From Wolbachia endosymbiont (group A) of Bibio marci (GTDB lineage: Bacteria; Pseudomonadota; Alphaproteobacteria; Rickettsiales; Anaplasmataceae), in the NCBI RefSeq assembly GCF_947251645.1, contig NZ_OX366364.1, positions 248,001 to 312,000 on the forward strand: a DNA stretch of 64,000 nt, written 5' to 3'. The notes under the pieces are model-generated. The model saw only the letters and a list, made by a program, of their open reading frames with translations, searched no databases and had not been told where the DNA came from. The position numbers were made by a program, and so were the translations under genes. Within the stretch, counting starts at the first letter, position 1; each line of letters begins with the position of its first letter. Below are positions 47,258-56,762 of the stretch, in pieces.

Positions 47258-48454
47258 CTAAGCTAACAATGGACCACTAGATATATTACTAACTACGTTG
47301 ACCTGATTCAATATTTTATTAGTGGGATTGAAATAATTTTCTATAAATTCCTTATATATAGCTGTTAACTTGTGTATATCGTCTACTAATACGCATTCAT
47401 TTGTCTGATGTGCGGTTTTGTTGATTATACCAAATTCAATCACTGGACAAACATCTTTGATAAACGCAGCATCAGATGTGCCACCACTTGTGCTCAGCAC
47501 AGCATCAATACTGGTAACTTTATTTATCGCATCAAGCATAATATCAGTATTTCTATCGGGAGTAGAGAGGAAAACATCCCTGCTGCTATGCATAGAAAGT
47601 TTATAATCGTTAGTTACACTGGAGCATATTTCATCAATCAGCTTATATAAGCTGTCAGGTGTTTGTGTATTGTTATATCGAATGTTAAAACGTGTAGTTG
47701 CTGAACCAGGTATTAGATTGCTAGTATTACTTCCAACATCGATAGTAGTAACTTCGCAATGTGAAGGCTGAAAATATTTATTACCATGATCAAAAGTAGT
47801 ATTTTTTACCTTACTCAATATCGATATTACCTTATATATTGGATTATCTGCTAGGTCTGGGTAGGCAACGTGCCCTTGTTTTCCATGGCAAATTAATTCA
47901 AATGTTACAGAACCTCTTCTGCCTATTTTTATGGTATCACCTAATTTCTCACTACTGGTTGGTTCGCCAACCACACAAAAATCTATCTTTTTCTGCTTAC
48001 TTTTCATCCATTCCAAAACTGCCTTTGTTCCATATTCTTCCGTGCTTTCTTCAGCACTGGTAATCAATGCACTTATCGAACCATTAAATTGAAACTTCTC
48101 TGCAATCAAATTTACCATAGCAGCAATAAATGCAGCTACTCCGCTTTTCATATCAGCAGCCCCTCTTCCATATAACATTCCATCTCTAACTTCTGGATTA
48201 AATGGACCAAATGCCCAATCTTTTAATTGACCTGGTGGCACAACATCAACATGCCCAGCAAAGCACAAATTTGGTACTCCATTTATATATTTCGCATAAA
48301 GATTTTTAACTTTATCACCAAACTCTAAAATTTCACAGTCAAAGCCACTTTTCTTGAAGATTGTTGCTATATGCTCTATTGCCCCGCCGTCCCTTGGTGT
48401 TATACTCTCAAAAGAGATCAATTTCTTAGTTAGCTCTACAGGGTCAATTTTCAT
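47258..48454 (-). CDS. dapE: Succinyl-diaminopimelate desuccinylase
   Basis: Hydrolyses N-succinyl-LL-diaminopimelate in the lysine and peptidoglycan-precursor pathway. The M20 metal-binding residues are visible: CFAGHVDVVPPG (His, Asp), MLYGRGAADMKSG (Asp), ITSAEESTEEYGT (catalytic Glu and ligand Glu), VVGEPTSSEKLGD, and KTAHQTNECVL (His). At 398 residues it is about 20 longer than most. It agrees with the partial peptidoglycan pathway kept in Wolbachia. Divergent from the next gene. Confidence 0.95.
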   Translation of the reverse strand: MKIDPVELTKKLISFESITPRDGGAIEHIATIFKKSGFDCEILEFGDKVKNLYAKYINGVPNLCFAGHVDVVPPGQLKDWAFGPFNPEVRDGMLYGRGAADMKSGVAAFIAAMVNLIAEKFQFNGSISALITSAEESTEEYGTKAVLEWMKSKQKKIDFCVVGEPTSSEKLGDTIKIGRRGSVTFELICHGKQGHVAYPDLADNPIYKVISILSKVKNTTFDHGNKYFQPSHCEVTTIDVGSNTSNLIPGSATTRFNIRYNNTQTPDSLYKLIDEICSSVTNDYKLSMHSSRDVFLSTPDRNTDIMLDAINKVTSIDAVLSTSGGTSDAAFIKDVCPVIEFGIINKTAHQTNECVLVDDIHKLTAIYKEFIENYFNPTNKILNQVNVVSNISSGPLLA

Positions 48455-48496
48455 GTCAACCTTAAAATAATTATATTGCTATATTGTAAACACTCT

Positions 48497-49744
48497 ATGC
48501 ACTATTTAAAACAAATATTACATCAAACCGAACAAACTTTTCTAAGAGAAGTAATAACAGATTACCACCTTGCTGATGATATCTATGAAATATGCACACG
48601 ACACGGAAATGACATCTTTCTAGTTGTAGATGAAAATACAGCAAAACTTTTAAACAAAAACGTATTTAATAAAATTCCTAACTTAATTATTCCGGGTAAC
48701 TCCACTCCACCTGTCATCCCAATGTCAGCTACTCGGATGACACCAAGCAGAGCTGCCTCTCTTGAAACCGTAAATCTAGTTAGAAACAAAGCAAAAGATA
48801 ATGACTTAATAGTTGCATTTGGTAGCGGCACCGTTAACGATATCTGCAAATATGCAAGCTACCTCGAGAAAAAAGATTATATATCGTTCCCAACAGCCGC
48901 TTCCATGAATGGATATACATCCGCAAATGCTTCAATATTAGTAAATGGATATAAAAAATCGTTCAAAGCACATCTTCCAAGAGCGATATATATAGATATA
49001 GACATACTTACCAATGCACCACTGCGCCTCACATTAAGCGGATTTGCAGATTTCATTTGCCGTTCAACAGTTCAGGCTGACTGGCTACTATCTCATTTGT
49101 TGCTTGGCACAGAATACAATGAATTACCTTTTACACTTGTTCGCGATTTGGAGCAAATTTTGCTAAGAGAGTATACGGCGCTTACTAAAAGAAGTAGAAA
49201 AGTGGTCCTATTACTTATGAAAGTTCTATTAATTTCAGGACTTGGAATGGTAATATCAAAAGGCAGCTATTCTGCAAGCCAAGGAGAGCATATGATAGCT
49301 CACGCAATGGAAATGGTAACAAGAGATCATTCCTCACTACATGGCGAAAAAATTGCTGTTACGACGATTACCATGGCTAATTTGCAGGAAAAGATATTAT
49401 CAATACAAAACCCGATTATCAAACCGACCACTTTAGATGTAAAACATATAACTCAGTGCTTTGATAATATCGAATTTGTAAGAACTTTTGAACAGAAGCA
49501 AATTATGCAGCAAAAAATCCAAGAGATTATTTGTAAAGAATGGCATAATATTTCCAGTTTAATTAAGCAAAATTTACTACCTGCAAAACACCTGCAAAAA
49601 ATATTTGAAGATCTATCAATTCCACACTTACCAGAGCACCTCAGTTGGAATAAAGAACAATATTGTAAAGTGGTCGATCTTGCGTTTGCAACAAGGGATA
49701 GATTCACCTTTCTTGACTTAGCTAACTGCATAGAAGAAAGTTAA
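48497..49744 (+). CDS. Glycerol-1-phosphate dehydrogenase-like protein with in-frame WPE
   Basis: Belongs to the iron/zinc polyol dehydrogenase superfamily, AraM/EgsA branch, which reduces dihydroxyacetone phosphate to sn-glycerol-1-phosphate. The NAD-binding loop is VAFGSGTVNDICKYAS, then FPTAASMNGYTSANASI. Metal ligands fall in SGFADFICRSTVQADWLLSH (Asp), SQGEHMIAHAMEM (His) and HSSLHGEKIAV (His). I prefer ATG 48497 to the in-frame TTG 48476. A WPE (48711-48743) is read in frame as PPVIPMSATRMTPS between the first strands and the NAD loop, a surface region, so activity may survive. Confidence 0.85.
   Translation: MHYLKQILHQTEQTFLREVITDYHLADDIYEICTRHGNDIFLVVDENTAKLLNKNVFNKIPNLIIPGNSTPPVIPMSATRMTPSRAASLETVNLVRNKAKDNDLIVAFGSGTVNDICKYASYLEKKDYISFPTAASMNGYTSANASILVNGYKKSFKAHLPRAIYIDIDILTNAPLRLTLSGFADFICRSTVQADWLLSHLLLGTEYNELPFTLVRDLEQILLREYTALTKRSRKVVLLLMKVLLISGLGMVISKGSYSASQGEHMIAHAMEMVTRDHSSLHGEKIAVTTITMANLQEKILSIQNPIIKPTTLDVKHITQCFDNIEFVRTFEQKQIMQQKIQEIICKEWHNISSLIKQNLLPAKHLQKIFEDLSIPHLPEHLSWNKEQYCKVVDLAFATRDRFTFLDLANCIEES
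48711..48743. repeat. WPE-type repeat inside the glycerol-1-phosphate dehydrogenase-like gene
   Basis: CTGTCATCCCAATGTCAGCT then ACTCGGATGACACC: a WPE unit with imperfect arms. The frame is kept. Confidence 0.78.
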
Positions 49745-49939
49745 GTTTTGTAGTGAAATTCTGTCATTTAAAGAGATCATAGGCCAAAAGCTAAACCCTT
49801 TTCACAATCTCTTATCCATTGTCCTCTAAACTGTACACCTGAGTGGATACACAACTGAACGTAACCATTCCAAGTAGCTGACACTGGGTCGCACTACTTC
49901 ACCAATAGCACTATCTTGCTAAACATAGTTTAGTTCGAG

Positions 49940-50012
49940 TGGCTGAGGAGGGACTTGAACCCCCGACCAAGAGATTATGATCCTCCTGCTCTACCAACTG
50001 AGCTACTCAGCC
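49940..50012 (-). tRNA. tRNA-Met (anticodon CAT, probably elongator)
   Basis: A 73-base cloverleaf on the minus strand: acceptor GGCTGAG/CTCAGCC, D-arm GCTCAGTTGGTAGAGC, anticodon loop ATCATAA, T-arm GGGGGTTCAAGTCCCTC. The first acceptor pair G-C and the standard anticodon stem argue against the initiator; a CAT anticodon could also be tRNA-Ile2. Its first base is the last base of the purB stop codon. Confidence 0.93.
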
Positions 50013-51304
50013 TAATTGAAAACCTTGCTATATATGTGACCTACATGTTTTGTATAATATTTCAAATCAAACAAAGATTCAAGTTTTTCCGAGTGAATAA
50101 CCTTAAGTAAGGATTTATCTTGTTTCAATTCGGCCAGAAAATCACTGTTGTTTTGTTTCACTTTCATTGCATTGCTCTGAACAATTTTATACGCCTCTTC
50201 CCTCGCCAAACCACTATTTACTAACTCAAGCAATACATGCTGTGAGAAAACTAAACCTTTTGAAGAATTTAAGTTCTTCTCAATGTTTTCCTTATTGATC
50301 ACCAATTTATCTATCAAATCTGTTAATCGCACTAAAGCAAAATCCATTGTTATACAAGCATCAGGAGCAATGCATCTTTCCACAGACGAGTGTGATATAT
50401 CACGTTCGTGCCACAATGCAACATTTTCTAACGCAGGAAAAACATAACTGCGTATTAAACGTGAGAGTCCAGTCAGATTTTCACTTAAAATAGGATTGCA
50501 TTTGTGTGGCATAGCAGAGCTTCCCTTCTGCCCAATGGAAAAATGCTCAGAAATTTCGCCGATTTCAGTTCTTTGCAAATGACGAATTTCAATTGCAATA
50601 TTTTCTATTGAGCTTGCAATCACTCCCAAAACTGAAAAGAACATGGCATGTCTATCACGAGGAATGACTTGAGACGATATGGTTTCAGGTATGAGTCCCA
50701 TTTCTTTCGCTACATACTCTTCAACAAACGGATCAACATTTGCAAAATTACCTACTGCACCTGATATTTTACAAATTGAGATCTCTTTTTGCGCGCTAAT
50801 TAATCTCTGATAATTGCGTTTAAATTCAGCATAAAATCTAGCAAATTTTAATCCAAGAGTTGTTGGTTCTGCATGCATTCCATGACTACGCCCAACACAA
50901 ACAATATCTTTATAGTCCTCAGCTTTTTTTTTCAATACTGCAAGTATATTTTTTAAATTCTCGAGTAAAATATCACATGACTCTTTCAACTGCACCGCAA
51001 GGCATGTATCCAAAACATCAGAACTTGTCATTCCATAATGAAGATAACGAACATCAATTCCCGCTTTTTCAGCAACATACGTCAGAAAAGCTATAACATC
51101 GTGTTTTACAATGGATTCAATTTCGTTGATACGTTCAATATCAAATTCAATAGCATCAGAGAGCTTCTGAGCAATATCCTTAGGGACAATTCCTAGCTTT
51201 GCTTGAGCTTCGCACGCTAATTTTTCTATTTTGAGCCATATATTAAATTTGTTATTTTCTTCCCAAATCGCAGACATCTCTTTATGACTATAACGAGGGA
51301 TCAT
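50012..51304 (-). CDS. purB: Adenylosuccinate lyase
   Basis: Cleaves SAICAR and adenylosuccinate in purine synthesis. The 430-residue protein carries the superfamily signature GSSAMPHKCNPI, the TSSDVLDT segment and the catalytic histidine in GRSHGMHAEPTTLG. Length is standard. The stop codon shares one base with tRNA-Met, and the start codon overlaps the stop of a duplicated 5' remnant (51304-51414). Confidence 0.96.
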   Translation of the reverse strand: MIPRYSHKEMSAIWEENNKFNIWLKIEKLACEAQAKLGIVPKDIAQKLSDAIEFDIERINEIESIVKHDVIAFLTYVAEKAGIDVRYLHYGMTSSDVLDTCLAVQLKESCDILLENLKNILAVLKKKAEDYKDIVCVGRSHGMHAEPTTLGLKFARFYAEFKRNYQRLISAQKEISICKISGAVGNFANVDPFVEEYVAKEMGLIPETISSQVIPRDRHAMFFSVLGVIASSIENIAIEIRHLQRTEIGEISEHFSIGQKGSSAMPHKCNPILSENLTGLSRLIRSYVFPALENVALWHERDISHSSVERCIAPDACITMDFALVRLTDLIDKLVINKENIEKNLNSSKGLVFSQHVLLELVNSGLAREEAYKIVQSNAMKVKQNNSDFLAELKQDKSLLKVIHSEKLESLFDLKYYTKHVGHIYSKVFN

Positions 51305-51414
51305 TAAATGACCCCCGTCTTATCTTTGAACATGCTAGATCCCAGTGTCACGCACTGGGGTGACACCAGCTTAGCCATGGCAGACATTTCTTTACGGCTA
51401 TAGTGTAGGATCAT
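51304..51414 (-). pseudogene. Duplicated purB start with a WPE
   Basis: The first 13 codons read MILHYSRKEMSAM, close to the purB start MIPRYSHKEMSAI. They run into a WPE (ATCCCAGTGTCACGCACTGG region, 51338-51366) and end at a TAA whose last base is the first base of the true purB ATG. This looks like a duplication of the purB 5' end that accompanied the repeat's arrival. It is unlikely to make a useful product. Confidence 0.7.
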
Positions 51415-51545
51415 TTTTGATTTCTTCCAATCATTGTATAATCACTGTAATTCTGAAAGCAGTTTACATAGCAAATGGTGTCCAGTGTCAGCTACTTGGA
51501 TGACACGAGGGAAACAGTGGGATAGTTGACATATTTTATTCACTG
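51415..51545. repeat. Gap upstream of the purB start remnant with a WPE-like unit
   Basis: A degenerate unit GGTGTCCAGTGTCAGCTACT then TGGATGACACG lies at 51476-51507. No gene. Confidence 0.5.
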
Positions 51546-52091
51546 CTATTCGTTATTTGTATCTTCTTGCTCAACTGCTTCATCTTCTTGTTGCTCAGAC
51601 TTCTGATTTTGCAATTTTACTTGCCTTAGCTCATTTGCATCTGTTTCGGATTTCACGACGTATATAGTAATTGGTACTACTACTTCACTATGTAATTCTA
51701 CGTTTACTTGGTATTCACCCAAGTTTTTGATGCTTATTCCACCAAAAGATAAACTACGATGATCTATCGCACGTCCTTCTTGTAGTAAAACTTTCGCAAT
51801 TTCACGTGTTGTTACAGAACCAAAAATTTTACCATCCTCTGAAGCTTGCTTTGTCAATACCACAAACTTATCATGTAGTGACAATACAAGCTCTTTTGCT
51901 ACATTTAATCTTTTTATATTCTCTTCTTCCAGTAATAAACGTTGCTCCTCTAGCTTTGTTAAATTTTCCTTGGTAGCTTTCACCGCTTTTCTTTGTGGAA
52001 AAAGAAAATTACGTGCATAACCTGGTTTAACTTTTACAACTTCACCAAGCTTACCTAAAGTCCTTATATTTTCCTTTAAAATTATCAACAT
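51546..52091 (-). CDS. rplI: 50S ribosomal protein L9
   Basis: L9 binds 23S rRNA. The N-terminal domain is clear: LGKLGEVVKVKPGYARNFL, then the long connecting helix and the C-terminal domain with FGSVTTREIA. The 181-residue length exceeds the usual 150 because of an acidic Gln/Glu-rich tail. Last gene of the rpsF-rpsR-rplI operon, 7 bp after rpsR. Confidence 0.95.
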   Translation of the reverse strand: MLIILKENIRTLGKLGEVVKVKPGYARNFLFPQRKAVKATKENLTKLEEQRLLLEEENIKRLNVAKELVLSLHDKFVVLTKQASEDGKIFGSVTTREIAKVLLQEGRAIDHRSLSFGGISIKNLGEYQVNVELHSEVVVPITIYVVKSETDANELRQVKLQNQKSEQQEDEAVEQEDTNNE

Positions 52092-52098
52092 AAATTAC

Positions 52099-52374
52099 CT
52101 AAACTTTTTTAGTACAGTAAGGAACAAGAGCCAAAAAACGTGCCCTTATGACCGCTAAGCGTAACTTCCTTTGTTTTTTTGCACATACGCCTGTTAATCT
52201 TCTAGGTAATATCCTACCATAGTCAGAGGTAAACTTGGATAATAAATCTGTATTCTTATAATCTATGTCTTCATCTTTAGACGCAGCAAGAGGGCAAACT
52301 TTAGAACGCCTAAAGCCAGTCCTATTATTTACAGATACGTAAGAATTATTAAAACTATTTCGTCTTTTCATCAT
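52099..52374 (-). CDS. rpsR: 30S ribosomal protein S18
   Basis: S18 pairs with S6 on the 16S rRNA platform. The 91-residue protein has [39 protein letters not shown] and IKRAR-like [11 protein letters not shown]. Its ATG shares one base with the rpsF stop codon (TAATG), so translation is coupled. Confidence 0.97.
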   Translation of the reverse strand: MMKRRNSFNNSYVSVNNRTGFRRSKVCPLAASKDEDIDYKNTDLLSKFTSDYGRILPRRLTGVCAKKQRKLRLAVIRARFLALVPYCTKKV

Positions 52375-53156
52375 TATGCGTTTTGCTCCTCAATTTGTTT
52401 ATTCATCATATAAGATTTACCTTCAAAAAATTTATCAACCTGCACAGACAAGTGGCGAATAACGTTCTCATTAAGTTTCATTCTACGCACAAATTCATCC
52501 AGAATGCTTGCAGTAGAACTTATACACATTATACAATAATGACCGCTCTTCATCTTATTTATTGGATATGCAAAATCCAAAAGACCCCAATGTTCATACT
52601 TGATTAATCCTGATGCTTCAATGTTTTCCAAAAGCATTTCCAATGCTTTGCTCGATTGAGTTGGACCGTTTATTCTAAAATCTTTCAAAATATCTTGAAA
52701 AATCTTTATTAGATGTTCTGAAATATTTCTCTTCAAAGCATTTACTGCATTATGGATAAACGCACTTTTAGTAATTTGCTCACTGCCTCCTAGAAATTTT
52801 ATAAAATCTTGCGTTATTCCTAAATCTTTTAGGTCATCTTTCAACTCTTTATCGATTTTTGACTTCACTTCTTTCAAATTTGAAAGATCTTTTTCCAATT
52901 CAACCCATAAAATTTTTGTAAGATCTTCCAAGAAATCAGAGTAAGCAACTAGACCTTCTTTAATGTTTTCAGCACGCGTTTCTAACTCTTGTTTTGTAAG
53001 CGTGCTATTTTGCCTTTCCATAAGACTCTTAATCTTCTGGAAAATAACATCTGCTTTAATATTCTTCAATGAAACAGCTAGCTCTTGGACCATCTCCTCT
53101 ACTTCTTGCTGTAATAATCCTTGTTGTGCTATAAAAATAAATTCATAAAGATTCAC
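52374..53156 (-). CDS. rpsF: 30S ribosomal protein S6 with a long internal insertion
   Basis: S6 is normally about 95-135 residues; this one has 260. The ends match S6: [20 protein letters not shown] (strand 1 and helix 1), then from about residue 183 [44 protein letters not shown]. Between about 35 and 175 lies an added Lys/Glu/Leu-rich helical segment, inserted between helix 1 and strand 2. The frame is clean and the operon order rpsF-rpsR-rplI is kept, so it should be the working S6. Confidence 0.92.
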   Translation of the reverse strand: MNLYEFIFIAQQGLLQQEVEEMVQELAVSLKNIKADVIFQKIKSLMERQNSTLTKQELETRAENIKEGLVAYSDFLEDLTKILWVELEKDLSNLKEVKSKIDKELKDDLKDLGITQDFIKFLGGSEQITKSAFIHNAVNALKRNISEHLIKIFQDILKDFRINGPTQSSKALEMLLENIEASGLIKYEHWGLLDFAYPINKMKSGHYCIMCISSTASILDEFVRRMKLNENVIRHLSVQVDKFFEGKSYMMNKQIEEQNA

Positions 53157-53204
53157 TATATCTTCCTTTAATACCGATTAAATATTTCATTATATAAAGC
53201 TTTT

Positions 53205-56200
53205 TTATATAAGCAAGTTATTTGTATTAATTTCTACGCCTTTAATCCAGCTTAAGTTAGATATTTCATAAACAACTTGAGGAGCAATTGAGTATGCACC
53301 TGGTAATAAGATGCTCACTTTATGTTTTTCGAGAAGAAGTTTTAGCATTATTTTGGTTCTGCCTTCATCTTTTAATATTGTGTTTAATTCCATAGCGGCT
53401 TTTTGCGAATCCGTGCACTCAGTGGTGAGAACTAATTCTTTTATTGTAGAAGTGATTCTTTTTGTAAACTCAGATATATCCTTGCCTGCTAATCTTGTCG
53501 TATTTTCCGAAGCTTCAAGATCAATTATCACAAATGTTCCTGGTGAAAATAAATCTCTTTTTTCTTCTATTATTTCATTATTATAGAATGCTATTTCAGA
53601 AACGTTATGGGGATCAGAAAGTGTGAGTATAACAAACCTTCCACGCTCTGAGGTTCTCATACGTGCATTTAATATTACCCCAGCAGTTTTTGCTGTTCTA
53701 TTTTCTCCGATAAACCCAATATTTAACTTTTCCAGAAGAGTTCTAAATTTTTCAAGTGGATGATTAGTTAAATAAAATCCTAGTGAAAATAACTCATGCT
53801 CTAATTTTTCCTCTTCATCAAAATCTTCCACATTCTCAAATTTCGGTTTGAGGACATCAAGACTACCAAACAAAGCAGCTTGACTTGATTCTCTATCCTG
53901 TTTGTTTTTATTTGCAAAGTAAATCAGTGTGTCCATTGACTCATATAGCTGCTTTTTGTTCTTATGCACGCTATCGAATGCTCCGGATTTAATCAGGCTT
54001 TCTAGTGCTCTCTTATTTATTATATGACCTGAATTTTGAATGAATTCCCATATGTCCTTACAAGCGCTTGAACGTACGTTCACTATTCCCTCCGCTATAG
54101 AAAAACCAACATTCCTCAAGGCAGCAATACCATAACGTATGCGTTCGTTCTCTATTGAGAATTCAGCTTTAGATTTGTTTATATCAGGTGGAAGAACGGT
54201 AACGCCACTAAACTTTGCTGCATGATAAAATAAATTCAGTTTATCTCTATCATCAATATTCAGATTCATTAGTGCTGTAAAAAATTCTAATGGATAATTA
54301 GCTTTAAGGTAAGCCGTTTGATAAGATATCACCGCATATGCTGCAGCATGAGATTTATTGAACCCATAACCAGCAAATTTTGCAACAAGGTCAAAGATAT
54401 AACTTGCCCTGTCGTAATCAACGCCATTCTTCGTTGCTCCTTGGATGAAAAGTTCACGTTGTTTATCCATCTCTTCCTTGATTTTCTTACCCATAGCACG
54501 TCTCAGCAAATCTGCTTCCGCTAAGCTATACCCGGAAAGAATACGGGCTATTTCCATCACTTGTTCTTGGTAAATTATTACCCCAAATGTCTCTTTTAAT
54601 ACTTCCTCAAGTAACGGATGAATATAATCTGGCTTTTCAAGTCCATGTTTTCTTGCAACATAAGTTGGAATGTTATCCATAGGTCCTGGACGATAAAGAG
54701 AGATTAAAGCGATGATGTCCTCGATGCAGTCTGGTTTTAACTTGATTAAAGCTTCTCTCATTCCCGAACTTTCAAGCTGGAACACTCCAATTGAATCACC
54801 GCTAGAGAGCATCTCATAGGTTTCTTGATCATTCAAAGAAACTGAAGAAATATCGATCTTTTTTTCATCATGATTAATTAAACGACACACATGATCTATT
54901 AGCGTTAGCGTACCAAGTCCAAGAAAATCAAATTTTATTAGCCCAGCTTTCTCCACATATTTCATGCTGTATTGAGTGATTGGCAGAGCCGAATTTGGAT
55001 CATAATACACGGGAACAAAATTTTCTAATTTTTGATCGCATATTACAATTCCAGCAGCATGAGTTGAAACGTGACGATATATTCCTTCAAGCTTAAGAGA
55101 TATATCAAGAAGCTTTGCAATTACCTCATCACTATCCCGTTCTTTCTGCAGGTTTTGATCAAACTCTATCGCTTGTGATAAAGTTACAGGATTTACTGGA
55201 TTAAATGGAACCATTTTAGATATTTTATCCACTTGAGAGTAAGGCATTTGTAATACTCTACCAACATCACGTAATACTGCCCTTGCCTGCAATTTACCAA
55301 AAGTGATTATTTGAGCAACATAACCGTATTTTTTCTGAACATAATCAATAACCAGGTCTCTTTTCTCTTGGCAGAAATCGATATCAAAGTCAGGCATTGA
55401 TACACGATCGGGATTTAAAAATCTTTCAAATATTAGGCCAAACTTTATTGGATCAAGGTCTGTAATCTGTAAGCTCCAAGCAACAATTGATCCAGCACCA
55501 GAGCCTCTTCCTGGACCAACTGGAATGCCATTTACTTTGCTCCAGCGGATAAAGTCAGAAACTATTAGAAAGTAACCAGCATAGTTCATTGAAGTGATTA
55601 CACTTAGTTCATAATCTAACCTGTCGTAGTATTGCTTGAAATCGATATCATGTTGTGTGTCATCATCTGGTTTGGTGTCATTCCAGCGCGTGACGCTGGA
55701 ATCTCTCTGGATCCCAGTATCAAGTACTGGGATGACAGTGGAGGGTGTTCTGGTGACAGAAGAGGATTTTGCAATACGCAGCTTCAATCCTGCAACTGCC
55801 TGCTCCCTCAGTTCTTCATTCTCAGTTTTATTTTCTCGACAAGGAAATTTAGGCAAGATAGGCTGCCTGCTTCTTGGCATGTAAGAGCACCGCTTAGCTA
55901 TCACTAAAGTGTTATGAATTGCTTCGGGAATGTCGCTAAACAGCTCCTCCATTTCTGCCACAGATTTGAAGTAATGCTCGGTAGTTAACTTCTTTCTGTT
56001 ATTCTCCAGGGCATAACTCCCCTCCGATATGCACGTTAATATGTCATAAGCTTCATAGTCAGACCTATTTGGAAAAAACACATCGTTCGTTGCAACCAGT
56101 GGTATATTGCGCTGATAAGCAAAGTCTATCAAAGCTTCTTCAAGCTCTAGCTCTTTATTCAATCCATGACGCTGCAATTCAACATATAAATGACCATTGA

Positions 56201-56645
56201 ATGCTGAAAGCAGTTTTTCAACCGTTTCTTTATCTTGCCCCAACAATAGTTGAGCCAAACATCCACCGGTTAAAGCGATCAGACCCGTACTTAAATTCAA
56301 TAGCTCATCAAAATCAACGTAAGGAATATCGCTGTTATTCTTGCGCTTTTTAAAAGACTCACTCACCAAAGTGACTAAATTAGTGTACCCTTGCTCATTT
56401 TTTGCAAGCAATAATATAGGTAAATTTTGTTCTGAATGTTTAACTATAATATTGCATCCTATTATTAGCTGTATTTCCCTACTTGCTGCATATTCTGAAA
56501 ACTCAAGCGAGCCAAACAAGTTACCTGAATCAGTAATTGCAACCGCTGGCATTTTATTTCGCAAACAAAGGCCGATCAGCTCCTCAATTTTAACCGAGCT
56601 TTCAAGCAGCGAATAAACACTATGAACACGTAAGTGTATGAACAT
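53205..56645 (-). CDS. dnaE: DNA polymerase III alpha subunit with in-frame WPE
   Basis: The replicative polymerase. I chose the start at 56643-56645 because MFIHLRVHSVYSLLESSVKI is the family N-terminus; the frame is open to 56735. The PHP domain (VAITDSGNLFGSLEF) comes first, then the polymerase domain with GPGRGSGAGSIVAW and the catalytic aspartates in MPDFDIDFCQEKRD. Then come AGYGFNKSHAAAYAVISYQT and the helix-hairpin-helix and OB domains. Between the PHP and palm parts a WPE (55675-55739) is read in frame as VIPVLDTGIQRDSSVTRWND. Confidence 0.96.
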   Translation of the reverse strand: MFIHLRVHSVYSLLESSVKIEELIGLCLRNKMPAVAITDSGNLFGSLEFSEYAASREIQLIIGCNIIVKHSEQNLPILLLAKNEQGYTNLVTLVSESFKKRKNNSDIPYVDFDELLNLSTGLIALTGGCLAQLLLGQDKETVEKLLSAFNGHLYVELQRHGLNKELELEEALIDFAYQRNIPLVATNDVFFPNRSDYEAYDILTCISEGSYALENNRKKLTTEHYFKSVAEMEELFSDIPEAIHNTLVIAKRCSYMPRSRQPILPKFPCRENKTENEELREQAVAGLKLRIAKSSSVTRTPSTVIPVLDTGIQRDSSVTRWNDTKPDDDTQHDIDFKQYYDRLDYELSVITSMNYAGYFLIVSDFIRWSKVNGIPVGPGRGSGAGSIVAWSLQITDLDPIKFGLIFERFLNPDRVSMPDFDIDFCQEKRDLVIDYVQKKYGYVAQIITFGKLQARAVLRDVGRVLQMPYSQVDKISKMVPFNPVNPVTLSQAIEFDQNLQKERDSDEVIAKLLDISLKLEGIYRHVSTHAAGIVICDQKLENFVPVYYDPNSALPITQYSMKYVEKAGLIKFDFLGLGTLTLIDHVCRLINHDEKKIDISSVSLNDQETYEMLSSGDSIGVFQLESSGMREALIKLKPDCIEDIIALISLYRPGPMDNIPTYVARKHGLEKPDYIHPLLEEVLKETFGVIIYQEQVMEIARILSGYSLAEADLLRRAMGKKIKEEMDKQRELFIQGATKNGVDYDRASYIFDLVAKFAGYGFNKSHAAAYAVISYQTAYLKANYPLEFFTALMNLNIDDRDKLNLFYHAAKFSGVTVLPPDINKSKAEFSIENERIRYGIAALRNVGFSIAEGIVNVRSSACKDIWEFIQNSGHIINKRALESLIKSGAFDSVHKNKKQLYESMDTLIYFANKNKQDRESSQAALFGSLDVLKPKFENVEDFDEEEKLEHELFSLGFYLTNHPLEKFRTLLEKLNIGFIGENRTAKTAGVILNARMRTSERGRFVILTLSDPHNVSEIAFYNNEIIEEKRDLFSPGTFVIIDLEASENTTRLAGKDISEFTKRITSTIKELVLTTECTDSQKAAMELNTILKDEGRTKIMLKLLLEKHKVSILLPGAYSIAPQVVYEISNLSWIKGVEINTNNLLI
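55675..55739. repeat. WPE-type palindromic repeat inside dnaE
   Basis: Two palindromes: ATTCCAGCGCGTGACGCTGG and ATCCCAGTATCAAGTACTGG, each with its completed arm. The frame stays open through both. Confidence 0.85.
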
Positions 56646-56762
56646 AAAAAACTTTAGATCAACAAAAAAGGATAACATTAATTTACCCATGAGAACATAA
56701 TTTTCATGAGAACAAAAGCCTATAAGATTTCTCAAATCTAAGGTTAAAATACAAAAAACTTA

